Source: Trichoplax sp. H2 (taxonomy: Eukaryota; Placozoa; Uniplacotomia; Trichoplacea). Taken from it: a stretch of DNA of 64,000 nt. Numbering within the stretch: position 1 is the stretch's first letter; every line of letters starts with the position of its first letter. The position numbers and the translations under genes are program-made. The notes under the pieces are model-generated. The model searched no databases, was not told where the DNA came from, and saw only the letters and a list, made by a program, of their open reading frames with translations. The stretch is taken from positions 496,001 to 560,000 of the forward strand of contig NOWV01000031.1 of assembly GCA_003344405.1 (NCBI GenBank), written 5' to 3'. This document shows positions 13,561-25,400 of the stretch, in pieces.

Positions 13561-13927
13561 CTGGATTAATTTGCTTTTATTTCAATATGAAAGTATCGTC
13601 GAATTTGTTACGCTTTAGCTGAATATTGTTGAACCGTAGAGCATAAAGGTAAAACCTCTAGCACTATCCATCAATGTATAGCATAATCATTTTCCGAACT
13701 GGATGTTATACATACTATCATGTCTGCGTATATTACGGCATATTCGTCAGTACATTGCGTAATGCCATACACAAACTCAGGAAGCCATAGCTATCTACTG
13801 TACGCTGCTGTGCGATTTTAGTCAAAGTTAAAGTTGTTGTAAGCGTAATGGTGATCTCGGTAGTACTGAAATCAATTTTATTACTTAAAACGGTTCCATC
13901 AATTTATAAATTTGTTTCGACAGGCTG

Positions 13928-16900
13928 TTACAGTAATGCATATGATTTTATAAAATCGTAATTATCATCCCCTTGCAATGTCTTCAGTGCTTTCCAGTAA
14001 ATTGTATTAGCAAGAGCAGGCTGTCCCCAGGCTTTCTCGGCTTTTATATATTTTATCCAATATTCTGCATCGTAAAATAAATAATCAATTTGACAATGTC
14101 TTATTACCTACAGTGAATTAACTAATGCTATTTTACAAAAATACTCGTATAACTGTATCTGGCATGTTAAAGTTGTTGGAATTACCTGCCGATGATTCGC
14201 CAATTTGTGATAGAATTAAATCATATAATTTTCGTAATTTGCTTATATCAGGGGGAGCCTAGTTAAATTGTACAGATTGGATAATTTAGCTAATTGACTT
14301 TTATACGGAAAGAAGCAACATTTATGTTGTTAACCGTACCTGTTGCTGTTCTATATCAACACACATGCAAAGGAATTCAATAGATACGAGAGAATTTGCT
14401 ATCAGACTGTACAAGTACAAAAATAATGATAAACTCGGTCAATTGAGGCATAATTAAATTATCAAATCATGATTGAAAATTATAATTAAGTATCGCGAAT
14501 TGAATTAGTTTTAGTTATTGGTCAACTTTACTTGGTGTAGACTTTTCGAACTTTTCTGATACTCTTATTTAAGGCCGTCCATTCTAAATATCTTTCTTGC
14601 ATCGGCTTAGCGATTTCAGGAGATAGATTTATTGTTTTCTGTAGAAATAATACATAGGCTATCTTAATAATTACAACCAATGATGTTTTATACCATTTTT
14701 AAAGTCAATCACTTCAAGGTAGTAATTTGGTTTAAGTACTACAGGAAAGAACTGAGTGTCGATGTTACTAATACAACATGAAACTCAAGCAATGTCCAAT
14801 GCTTAGAATTACGGGACAGTGCCATATCAGATTACAAGAGTGTTTTCATAACGTACAAGGGCTTGTAGTATTACCTCTAAAAAAGTATTTACAAGCTTGG
14901 GCTTGCTTGTTAAATACCATTCTAGTCGCAATTGCCAAATTGGAATCGAAGTCTAGTAGATTAAAGATGAAAACATAAAATACGCGTATATTGGCTACAT
15001 AACGCCTTTCCTTTAAATTTTGCTTAGCATACCTTAACTGGTAGACACTTTAAGGCTTTATCAAATCCATTTTCAATATCGTGTTCTTCATACACTTCTA
15101 CAGTACATTAAAATAGTTATCATCCACTTACTTATTCTTGTAGTGAAAATAATATTTAAACTTAGATACTTTACATTATAATCAACTAGTATTCGATTTG
15201 TGATATAAGATACCATTGAACATTTCAATAAATGTGTAATAATCAATAAGAGCAATAACGTTGCTTGATGCGAATGTTAAACATACGATACATCGATTTC
15301 AACCCTTTTAAATAAATTGACTAAAATACCTTGATAACTTAAAAGTAATGTCAGATAAAATTTCCAAGATTGCAATTCCGAATTAAAATCACGTATGTAT
15401 TTTTCAAGTACGGCCGGAATATCTTGATCTTTTCTTATTTTCTGCAAGATCTTGATCTAGAATTCCATAATAACAAAAATTAAAAAATTGCGTTGATACT
15501 AGTTGAAAGAGTCCTTGCTGCTTTACTGCGGTAATAGAAATGGTTGATGTGTATCAAAATTTATTGCTATAATCTGACCCATAAGAAATATTTATTTTCA
15601 GATAACTTTTTTCCAGCAGCAGCTTTTTCAAATATTTCTAGTAAAATTTCCAACTAGCAGATGCAAATATACAGTATTAGTTAGAATGATGTCTTAAACT
15701 TGAATGACAGAGCTGGTAAAGATGCACCACCTTTGATAGACACGTTGGAGAAGTAAGTACGACTTTCTCGTAGTACCATGACAAATAGTAGTCCCACATT
15801 TGCACTAAATCAAGTAGCAAGAATTTGAAAATTATTCGATACAAGAATAAGTTAAAATACTGTATGTATCTATGATATCACTATACCAGTATTAAGTTGT
15901 TTTAATCCTTCCTCGTATCGTAACTGTACACGTTCAATCAGATCTTCTATTTCGTTACCTTACAATAATGAATAACTTTCACCGTTAGTTAAGACTACGT
16001 TATAAAATTTATAATACTGACGCAACATTGCTAAGGCACCGTTGTAGCTAGATGCCTTACCTGGTAGCGCATTTATATCAGGATGATCATCATATTCTTT
16101 TTCGGCAAAGAAATGCCAACTAGCTTCTTGATCGGGAAAGTCATCTAACAAACTATTATGCGAGACAAGCTGATCAAAATGTACTTTCATTGTAATTACC
16201 TAGGTTGTTATGAATTAAAATTATTCCAATACTACTTACCTATTATAAATTGCGTCTCGATACTGCTTTGTTGATTCAAATAATTTGTAAATTCCAATAA
16301 ATGACATTCTAAATTCAATATCATCTAAGCAAGTTATGTAATAATAGGCAAAGAAGAGATTTGTTTAACATCGACTTATTGCAAGGCATCTATGAGAATA
16401 ATTTCATTCCAGAGCTACAATTAAATGATTATATCTATTTACGATTTATTCGGCCTTTCAATTACCTGGTATCGCCTTGACAGCATTTTGATAGACTACG
16501 TCAGCAATTTTGTTAGCAAAAAATTCATCCGACATTTCACCGGAATCCTATTAAAATCGTACCATAGATATTCTTCAGGAATACAGCGCTTTATTATTAA
16601 AATATACAAGTTTCCAATGCGTCTATTGTATTACTAACGTCTTGATTCGGTTCGCTGATATTGAGTACTTGTCGCCTTTTACGCATCTAGAATATATAGT
16701 TTTTAAATGAAAGAAGAAATTACTTTACTATAAAAATGGTAGTCATCCTAGCAAAGCGATGAGACTTTGAACGCAACATGTTATATCACAGTAATTTATC
16801 TAGCAGTATAGTTAATCACCTTGTCAACATAAAGCAATTCCAATCGAAAATACTAAAAAACAAGTTAGTAAAAAAGATAATTTTAATCCGCATTCAAGTA

Positions 16901-19562
16901 AGTTATATAAGCTAGAATTGAAATATAATTAAACATTGTAAACAACATACTTCCGGCCATAGTGATTTTGACGTAGAGTTTCTTCTAATTGCAAGTTGCA
17001 TGATTCGTCTAGAGGTATCCGTTTTTAAGCGTGAAGAAAGTAAGATTCTAAAAATTTTCGCATTCATAGTATCTACAAGATTACTTTAACTTCAGTTGTT
17101 ACCTAGCATTATCAATATCTTTGTTATCTTCAAATTCCCACTTTGCAGCCAAAATCCAAAATTCTATGGATATAAACGATAATTTTCATAAATCGCATAC
17201 CGATAAGCATTGAACCTATTCATTCAGATGTTCAATTTGTATATATATATTACGATTAAATATGTAATATTCTTACCTGATCTGTAAGGGTGAGCTTGTA
17301 ACATTCTAGAGAAGGCTTTGCTTACAACTTTGGTACTACCCTATAAATTTTAATATTATCCGCATGAAAGTACATTAATATCGATAGTTGTCAACAAGCC
17401 CAATTTCACATTCAAGATAATAAGTTATTATCTCTAGCATAAGTACTATTTACAGGATATTAAATTTTACCATATTTTTGGAAAATGCAATATATTCCAG
17501 CCAAAGTTTTGAATCACTCTACGATATTATAATAACAGTTTGTTACTTAAGATTTCTCGGTTTGTTAATAACGTCATACTCTTATATTGGCAAAAATGAT
17601 ATTTTATCTCTTTCCTATAGGAAACACTAAGTATAAATTATTATATGTGTCTCATTGCTGCTTTGCAGCTAAATCAATTTACAGCGTCTACGTTCTTACC
17701 CTAAATTTTCTTAATGCTTTCTATAGTGGTTTATAATTTGCAGGGGATGTTAAAAAAAAGGGAAGATACAACCATTAACTTTAGTAAATCGTTGACATTA
17801 TTGAATTGAATAATTCATAAGCGTACTTGATAAAGTCGATGAATTCGGTTAATAATTGCAAAGTCGACAGTTTTTTTCTTATTGTAGATACCAAGTTTCT
17901 TTATATACAACACGCATACATACAAATCAGGTGATAAATGTGTCAACGTTAGTGAGATACGTCGCGCAAGCTAGGAAGGGTGGATTTTTATACTATTGCT
18001 CATGCGAATTGATATTTGTAATGTAAAAGTACTTACTGATACAGTATAGGTTATGGTGTATAAGATAATTAGTAATCAGTAAGACAAGTGAGATTACTGT
18101 ATTGTAGAATCAACTAAAGAATAACAAGAGATTATCGTTTGCAACAAGAACTACCCATCCATTACGGTCATATGCATTGTAGAAGTACTATATTTATGGA
18201 TTGCAATTTCCGCATTAGTACAATTTTATTGCATGCTTTGTGTGGGTACAATATTCATTGCTGATACCTCTATTTCCATCGTTCTATTATTGGCGTTTCT
18301 GCTACTGATAGGGATAATGTAAGGTAGGCATGCTACATATTCATGTAATAGCTATTAATATTATTGGAGATGCATAAGAGCTCACCCGCTTCCTGTTATT
18401 TCTTTCCGCTTCTAAATTCATTTCATGCTGAAATTAAAAAAATAATTTAAGTCAATTCCAGTATTTTAAAGCTACCATTATGATATCAACATGCTCTACT
18501 AAACTAGCACATGTTACGATATGCAGTCTTGCGTCCGAGCCTCTCAATATGCAATTTTGTACAGTTTGGTTGTACTTTGCAATCCATTCATGCATACCAT
18601 ACCTTGATATATCGTATAAAATCGATCTTTCTAACTACGCGACGTTGCAATTGATATTCGTAATGAGTACGTTTCTTAACCAAGGCTCTAACAATTGATA
18701 AATACATACTTTATAAGTTAAAAAGTAGCCAAATACAGCATTCGCGCAACGTTGAATCGGTCATTAAGGACACAAAGCGATACTGGTAGGCTGGCTGGAT
18801 AAATACTAGTACAATAGTGATATATGATTGCAATGAGAATAATGGAGCTGAATCATGCCATTTTTTAATGCTCAAAGGTGGGTCTACAATGAGCAAATCT
18901 AGTGAGATAATTGTATCAAGATAATTAATTCTATGATTGAAGTTTGGACTGCACCCATTTGCATGCTTGTTGTAAGGTGTAAGGGATGAAGTTGTAGAAA
19001 GTATGCTAGTAGTATTCATAAGCTAGTGCTAATTTATAGAGGTGTCAGAGGTTGAGTTCTGCTCAAAGATGTAAGATCGATGAAGCAACTGGATATGTTG
19101 ATTCAGTAAGCCAATAGTAATACATAATTCTTTTCAATAAAACTGGTATACAGTAATGTATCAGCAGAACTGTATCCTTTACCTGACTGAAGGTATTTTT
19201 GAACTCTATGGAAGTACAAGATGTTGTATAGTATCTCGTGGCATCATGTACTATTCCTCGTGTACGAGTATAACATTCATCAACCATTTTCCATTGACAC
19301 AGTACAGAAATGTGCATGTTTTGTATGCATATCCTATCTAGTCAATCTAATCGACAGTATATTCTGTCGTTTCTAATATTATGAGGCATTATAACTTTAT
19401 TCTACTCCATCAATAAACCGATAGCACACTTAGGTAGTAAGACGATGGTAGCACAAAAATGAATCAACACCTGATTTCATCTCGAGTAAACAAGTTATTT
19501 TCTTGCATGTCTTCCAATTCTGGTAGCATTTGCTCCAGTGCTCGTTGGACGAATTCCGCCAT
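13928..19562 (-). CDS. UTP6: UTP6, U3 snoRNP / small-subunit processome protein (HAT repeats)
   Basis: Exons in transcript order: 19562-19471, 18687-18603, 18427-18386, 17898-17827, 17720-17700, 17518-17471, 17340-17277, 17163-17103, 17008-16951, 16852-16820, 16686-16639, 16547-16466, 16324-16240, 16152-15983, 15946-15887, 15804-15764, 15653-15579, 15456-15330, 15097-15033, 14952-14836, 14638-14532, 14406-14340, 14258-14186 and 14064-13928. All phases agree, giving 609 residues (human UTP6 is about 600). The start is MAEFVQRALEQMLPELE, the N-terminal signature of UTP6. HAT motifs follow (WILAAKWEFED; WLEYIAF; YWIKYIKAEKAWGQ; ANTIYWKALKTLQG). UTP6 works in the nucleolus in early 18S pre-rRNA cleavage. 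Odd points: one exon is only 21 nt (KALRKFR), and the junction 15983/15946 needs a 36-nt intron, otherwise a TAA interrupts the frame. The 3' end is tail to tail with the broken Caskin copy. Confidence 0.92.
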
Positions 19563-19836
19563 AGTTTATTTCTTTCTTTCTATGCAAGCTAAAGGAGTTG
19601 GTAGAAATAGTCCAAGTAGGGTTTGCTGAAGGTTCTTTTTGTCTTGCAGCAGCTCCACCATTAATAGTATAGAATTATGATTACTCGAATAATACAGTAC
19701 CTCTTGTTTCATACAGTTTACTTACACGTTCTCAGAGAATTACCACAGTACGATGCTGCTGTACAGTATGACTGCGCACACTATTTAGTTACAGACAGAC
19801 GGTACAGACCTTCAGTGTACTAGAAAGTTGTTAATT

Positions 19837-20757
19837 TGAGTCAAAAGCAGTAGAAAATGAAGGTGTCGTGAAGGGAGTCCAGTCCAGTCCAGTCCGGTCC
19901 AGCCCAGTAGATTTACTGTAATTGACTAGGTTGGGCGTTTTCCGATTCCAAAGTTGTCATAGTAACCGCCGTGCGGTACAGTGCGAAAGGCTTGTGAGGC
20001 ACTTTGCACTGTACCTCTAGCTAAAATGGCCGTTAATCATACTCTATATTCTTATTCATGAACTACTTACGTATCGTGCGTGATCAATGAAATCGAATCA
20101 TTTTATATCTGATACACGGTACGGTATAAAGTTACTGAACCTCTGTTAAATGAGCACATTATCGTAAACCGTCAGTAAAGCGACGGGAGCTTGCACTAAT
20201 ATATACTGTATATATATATATATTATACAGTATGAATGAGTGGGTAAGAGTGTTCCACATAGCTAAAAATGGAGAGTTACTGTAAGATTAGAGAAATGCG
20301 GTATGTATATCAGTATACAGTATGTCATACACTCTACTACTACACAGTACACGGTATAAAGTTACTGAACCTCTGACAGGTCTACGACAAATGGTAATAC
20401 TATCTGTTAAATGAGCACATTATCGTAAATCGTCAGCAAAGCGACGGGAGTTTGCACTAGTACANNNNNNNNNNNNNNNNNNNNTGAGTCAAAAGCAGTA
20501 GAAAATGAAGGTGTCGTGGAAGGGAGTCCAGTCCAGTCCGGTCCAGCCCAGTAGATTTACTGTAATTGACTAGGTTGGGCGTTTTCCGATTCCAAAGTTG
20601 TCATAGTAACCGCCGTGCGGTACAGTGCGAAAGACTTGTGAGGCACTTTGCACTGTACCTCTAGCTAAAATGGCCGTTAACCATACTCTATATTCTTATT
20701 CATGAACTACTTACGTATCGTGCGTGATCAATAAAATCGAATCATTTTATATCTGAT
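19837..20757. repeat. Direct repeat flanking the first assembly gap
   Basis: 19837-20113 and 20485-20757 are near-identical (both start TGAGTCAAAAGCAG), differing mainly in the number of GTCCA units in the GTCCAGTCCAGTCC run. A second pair (20114-20200 and about 20344-20463, ACGGTATAAAGTTACTGAACC) lies between them. The 20-N gap separates the units. Confidence 0.9.
20465..20484. other. Assembly gap (20 N)
   Basis: Run of 20 undefined bases at the junction of two near-identical repeat copies. Confidence 1.
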
Positions 20758-21332
20758 TGAGAAATTAGCTTGATGAACGTTTCATTGAGAATGAATATAA
20801 AATACGATGTCATATAATATATACAATATATAGAAACTATAACATAACGTACAGTACTGTACTGTACTTTACTGTGCGTACAGTGTACAGTATATGTCAA
20901 TACTCGTCCGGTAGCACTAGCAGTGATGGATTGTAAACAGATAGCGACTGCGTCAAGGGCCAATCATTGATGCGTGCGTATTGGAATCTCCTATGCTGGC
21001 TATGCATGTCGAATTTACTAGAATATTTGTTTTAGGGATTGTCGATTTTGGCTATCCGCATAAGTCTTGATGAAAAGTTGATATGTTGGTGTCCTTCTTT
21101 TCACTACATTTGTTGGAGAACTTATTGCAGATATATGATAGTTATGTAAATCTACTTATGGGCAGTAACTTTCGTAGACGCGTCTTGTATTTACTGTAGA
21201 ACAAGTGTGGGTTCGACTAATGAATATTGATTAAGATTAATCTTGGTCAATTTCTTTTCAAGCTAAAGAGTTAGTGGATCTAGACCTGACTGTGGATCCC
21301 ATTGACAATCCACATTGTAGAAGAGTATAGAA

Positions 21333-21870
21333 ACTATAGAAAAGAGGTAGAAAAGGGAAATTGTATAGAAAGGCATTTGTGTCGTCTATCCGAGATGATC
21401 CGAGTTGGTCTAAATAGTCCAAGTTGGGTTTGCTGAGCGTTCTTTTGCCTCTGCAATGCTGCAGCAGTGACACCATTCATTACAATTGAAATGGTAGTCT
21501 GCTTGCAGTTGATTTCTACTTCACTCCCTCTTACTGCACGCTCTGCAGAGCCTTCCTTCAGCAGGCTGAGGTAGACTGATTTCGAGTTCAATCCAGAGTG
21601 TTTTTTTCTCTTCACTCTATGGGTAACAGTACTGTTAACTATAGAAAAGAGGTAGAAAAGGGAAATTGTATAGAAAGGCATTTGTGCCGTCTATCCGAGA
21701 TGATTGGAGTTGGTCTAAATAGTCCAAGCAAGGTACGTTGACACGATGAACTTTTGCACGCTTACTGCACGCTGTGCAGAGCCTTCCTTCAGCAGGCTTG
21801 AGGTAGAGTGATTGGAGTTCAATCCAGAGTGTTTTTTCTCTTCACTCTACTGTATGGATAACAGTACAGT
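21333..21870. repeat. Interleaved direct repeats
   Basis: A ~90-bp block starting ACTATAGAAAAGAGG recurs at 21333 and 21638 (offset 305). A second ~75-bp block starting ACTGCACGCT recurs at 21533 and 21763 (offset 230). The different offsets mean the units expanded unequally. Confidence 0.8.
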
Positions 21871-21950
21871 ACAGTACTTTACTGTACAGTATACAGTACA
21901 CTGTACAGTACTTCAGTATACTGTACTTAATGTACTGTACAGTACTATAC

Positions 21951-22288
21951 TGTCTCTCATGGCTGTCATTGCAACACGCTTCAATGTCCATCTGTACCGT
22001 ACCGTACCATGCATGCGCATTGCATTGTGTCATGATGGATTGCGCAATGTGCACTCTTGTTCTTGACTCCCTTCCGAAAAGAAGGACAGACTGACAGCGG
22101 ACGCTGCAGGACTTACTGTACTGTACTGTCTCTCATGGCTGTCATTGCAACACGCTTCAATGTCCATCCGTACCGTACCGTACCATACATGCGCATTGCA
22201 TTGTGTCATGGTGGATTGCGCAATGTGCACTCTTGTTCTTAACTCCCTTCCGAAAAGAAGGACAGACTGACAGCGGACGCTGCAGGAC
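21951..22288. repeat. 176-bp tandem duplication upstream of carrier gene 1
   Basis: 21951-22112 and 22127-22288 are nearly identical over ~162 bp (TGTCTCTCATGGCTGTCATT.. to ..GACGCTGCAGGAC). They are joined by a short CTTACTGTACTGTAC spacer. Open frames on either strand here (for example 22386-22030) are by-products of the duplication. Confidence 0.9.
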
Positions 22289-22482
22289 AGACTGGACTGT
22301 GGACGTGATTGATCGACGTCACAGCCACCGGTCAGCCCACTTGTCGTGGATCGGAAACGGTACCAGGACCAAGAGACGTCAAACAAGTGGACGGTCGACG
22401 TTCAACTCGTTCTCCAATCAATCAACAGGTGTTGCAATAGCGTTGCTGGAAGAAGAGGATGACAAAAACTAATTTAGCCGCC

Positions 22483-25400
22483 ATGCCTAATCAAGGACCA
22501 AGGAAAGTAGCCGCTTGGTATGATGGTGGTCTAGCTGGTGCTGCTGCTGCATGTTTTACCCATCCACTTGATCTCGTCAAGGTATAGCGATCGTTCACGC
22601 TAGCTATCTCCTCTACCCATCGACAGTATTCTTCCACATCCACCAACTACTCATCTCGTTGATGAAACAACTTGAAAGTAACCAAGCACAAGCGATCGCT
22701 ACATGCACAATTCTGCTTGCATTGATTGTTGTTTTTCGCGACCCATTTTTCCACATCCACTAACTACTCATCTCGTTGATGAAACAACTTGAAAGTAACC
22801 AAGCACAAGCGATCGTTACATGCACAATTCTGCTTCTATTGATTGTTGTTTTTCGCTACTCATTCTTATACATCCACTAACTACTCCACTCGTGGATGAA
22901 ACAACTTGAAAGTAACCAACAATAACCGGTTGATCGCTACTTGCACAATTCTGCTTCTATTGATTATTGCTTTTCTCGAGCTATTCTTGCATATCCACTG
23001 ACTACTCAACTTGTTGATGAAACAACTTGAAGTTTAAAGTAACCAACAACAACCGATCGCTACATGCACAATTCTACTTCTATTGATTGTTGTTTTTCGC
23101 TACTCATTCTTGCACATCCGCTGACTACTCCACTCGTGGATGAAACATCTTGAAAGTAACCAACAATAACCGGTTGATCGCTACATGCACAATTCTGCTT
23201 CCATTTTTGTTGTTTTCTACATGCAGAATTGTTCAACTATTGATTTTTGTTTTTACATCATTCCAACTTGCTTGAATTTCATATTGCTTCCATGACTAAT
23301 CCTATTCTAGAATGATAGATAGATCGATACTGTATATATACATACAGTATAATCATCCATGGTCAGAGAAGGAGTCGATAACATCCATTTCTTCTGACTA
23401 GTTTTGAGGGGAGGTTAAAACTAGTATTGCATCACTTTATTTGATTTGCTGGTCATATTGTAACCTAATTTTATTTTTATTTACTCTTCTTCACACTGCA
23501 TAATCGTGATCGTATTCAAACACTCGCTAGTACTGCCAATCCAGTGGATTGCTTTTCCCCTTGGTGTACAGTAGGACGATAGAGTGAGTGGACGATACAC
23601 GAAAGCAACTCATGGACGCCTGAACGAGTCATCATAGGACGGAAGCACGCCACCGCCCTCCAACTTTTTCTCTTCAAACCATTCATTTCATCGCCATTAA
23701 TACAAATGTCGTTGCCCCCTACGGCATTATTAAATCCATTATAGTGCCGTTGAGATGTTGCCATTAAATGCATCATTGACTTGGTTACATCTTTCCATCA
23801 AGATTTGAAACTGATTTGAAATCAGGATGGCCATGGATGATTTACAAACAGTCATTTCAATTGAATTGGATTGATATCGTGAGGGTAGTCTAAAGCACTT
23901 AATCCGTAATATTATTCTGTGATAATCCTTCCTTTCACGCGGATATTCATACGGTCTATGAAAGTGGATTATTACATCAACTTATTCCATTTCAATTATT
24001 CTAACCTTGAGAAGGGGGCATCTCTATTCCATCCTATTATCGATCATCATCGATACAAGCTCTTGGTGCATGGATCGTTTCTTGATACCAGCAACAAATC
24101 ATCATCACTCTTGCCAATATTGTTATCAATCATAAAAAAAATCAAAATTACATTACAATATCGCTTATTACCATAGTAACGATAAATTGACAGGATAACC
24201 AACCCATATATTTTCATCACATGTACTGTATATTACCCTATCTACAAATGGATTAAAGATACGAGTACTAGTAGATTCTAGATAAAGATTGCAATATTGA
24301 TTTAATCTAGTAATAAGAATAGAATGGAGAATTGACTTTTTGTGGTACCGTAGGTCCATCTGCAAACACAACAGCAAGCATCGATGGGTGCATCTCGGAT
24401 GGCCATTAATGTTGTCAAAACGGATGGTATTACAGCACTTTATACCGGTTTATCAGCCTCAGTCATGCGACAGGTAAGAGGATACTTGCAGATTCGTATG
24501 CCATCAATTGACTTTGTATGATATAACGTACGTTTTAAAGTGTATTTACTGCTCATAGAGTAGTTGCACCTTTGCCAACCAGTAGCAACGATAATTAATT
24601 ATATGCGACTAGATTACCTCTATGTATTAATTATCTTGTATTCAATTATCTCAAATAAAGGAGATAAATGAGTATCATATCAATACTGTGGTACCTTTCC
24701 ATAATTATTTTTTTTGTATTTCTATGGTCACAGCGGTGACCATAACTTACCTGTTACTGCTACTTATAAAAAGTTCTACAGTAGCTGCCAGAAATAGAAA
24801 ATGGCTCGTCAATGTATAGTACTTATTTATTTTGATATCCTATTCTAGCTGACGTACTCCACCGCCAGATTTGCTATTTATGATTATTTAAAAACGAAAT
24901 TCCAGCATGGAAATGATCCTCTTCCATTCATTCAAAAGATAGGCATCGCCGCTGTAGGAGGTATGCAAATGCTATGACTTACGCACAACTAATGATGTCT
25001 TACAAGTGTACATTAAATAAATAAAGAATTCGCGATACTGGAGTTTACAAATTTTCTACGACTAAGTAATTTTCCTCACATCTCAAATACCTAATTGGCC
25101 TTACAGCGATAACGCATCTACTATACAGATTTACTGTAATTAGGGCTTACTGGAATTATAATTTTGTTCATGCTACGATATTGATATTATTATTATTACT
25201 CGTTAATAGTCGTTATACCTATTATACGTGCATCTTACCATGCTAGTGACGTAATACGTACACCTGATGGAGATTGCATTTTAAACTGGAAATTATACCG
25301 TAGTTCTAAATCAATCTGAACGCAACATATCTCTCTACAACCTCATCAGCGTTTCACTTCACATCGAAAAACTGTAGAAACTTTGCAACGCACCGACGTA

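Larger units (their letters stand above)
19563..22458. other. Repeat-rich spacer between divergent UTP6 and carrier gene 1
   Basis: This is the shared upstream region of UTP6 (-) and the first carrier gene (+), so it should hold both promoters. I see no convincing coding exon. It contains the blocks listed separately (19837-20757, 21333-21870, 21951-22288) and dense GTACAG/CTGTAC words at 20846-20900 and 21858-21950. A block near 19605-19680 (TTTGCTGAAGGTTCTTTTTG..) recurs in diverged form at 21428-21480. A (TA)n run lies at about 20210-20225. Confidence 0.6.

Noticed and set aside
18711-19341. ORFs inside the first UTP6 introns
   Set aside because: They fall between UTP6 exons 1 and 2, have no domain or start context, and overlap on opposite strands as expected by chance.
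13928-19562. UTP6 as a pseudogene
   Set aside because: A TAA after ..ESYSLL and a mismatched junction near 16240 first suggested decay. Using the acceptor at 16152 and a 36-nt intron gives a stop-free 609-residue frame with all 24 exons in phase.
22030-22386. 118-codon minus-strand ORF
   Set aside because: It lies across the 176-bp tandem duplication, its sequence repeats with the DNA, and it shows no domain.
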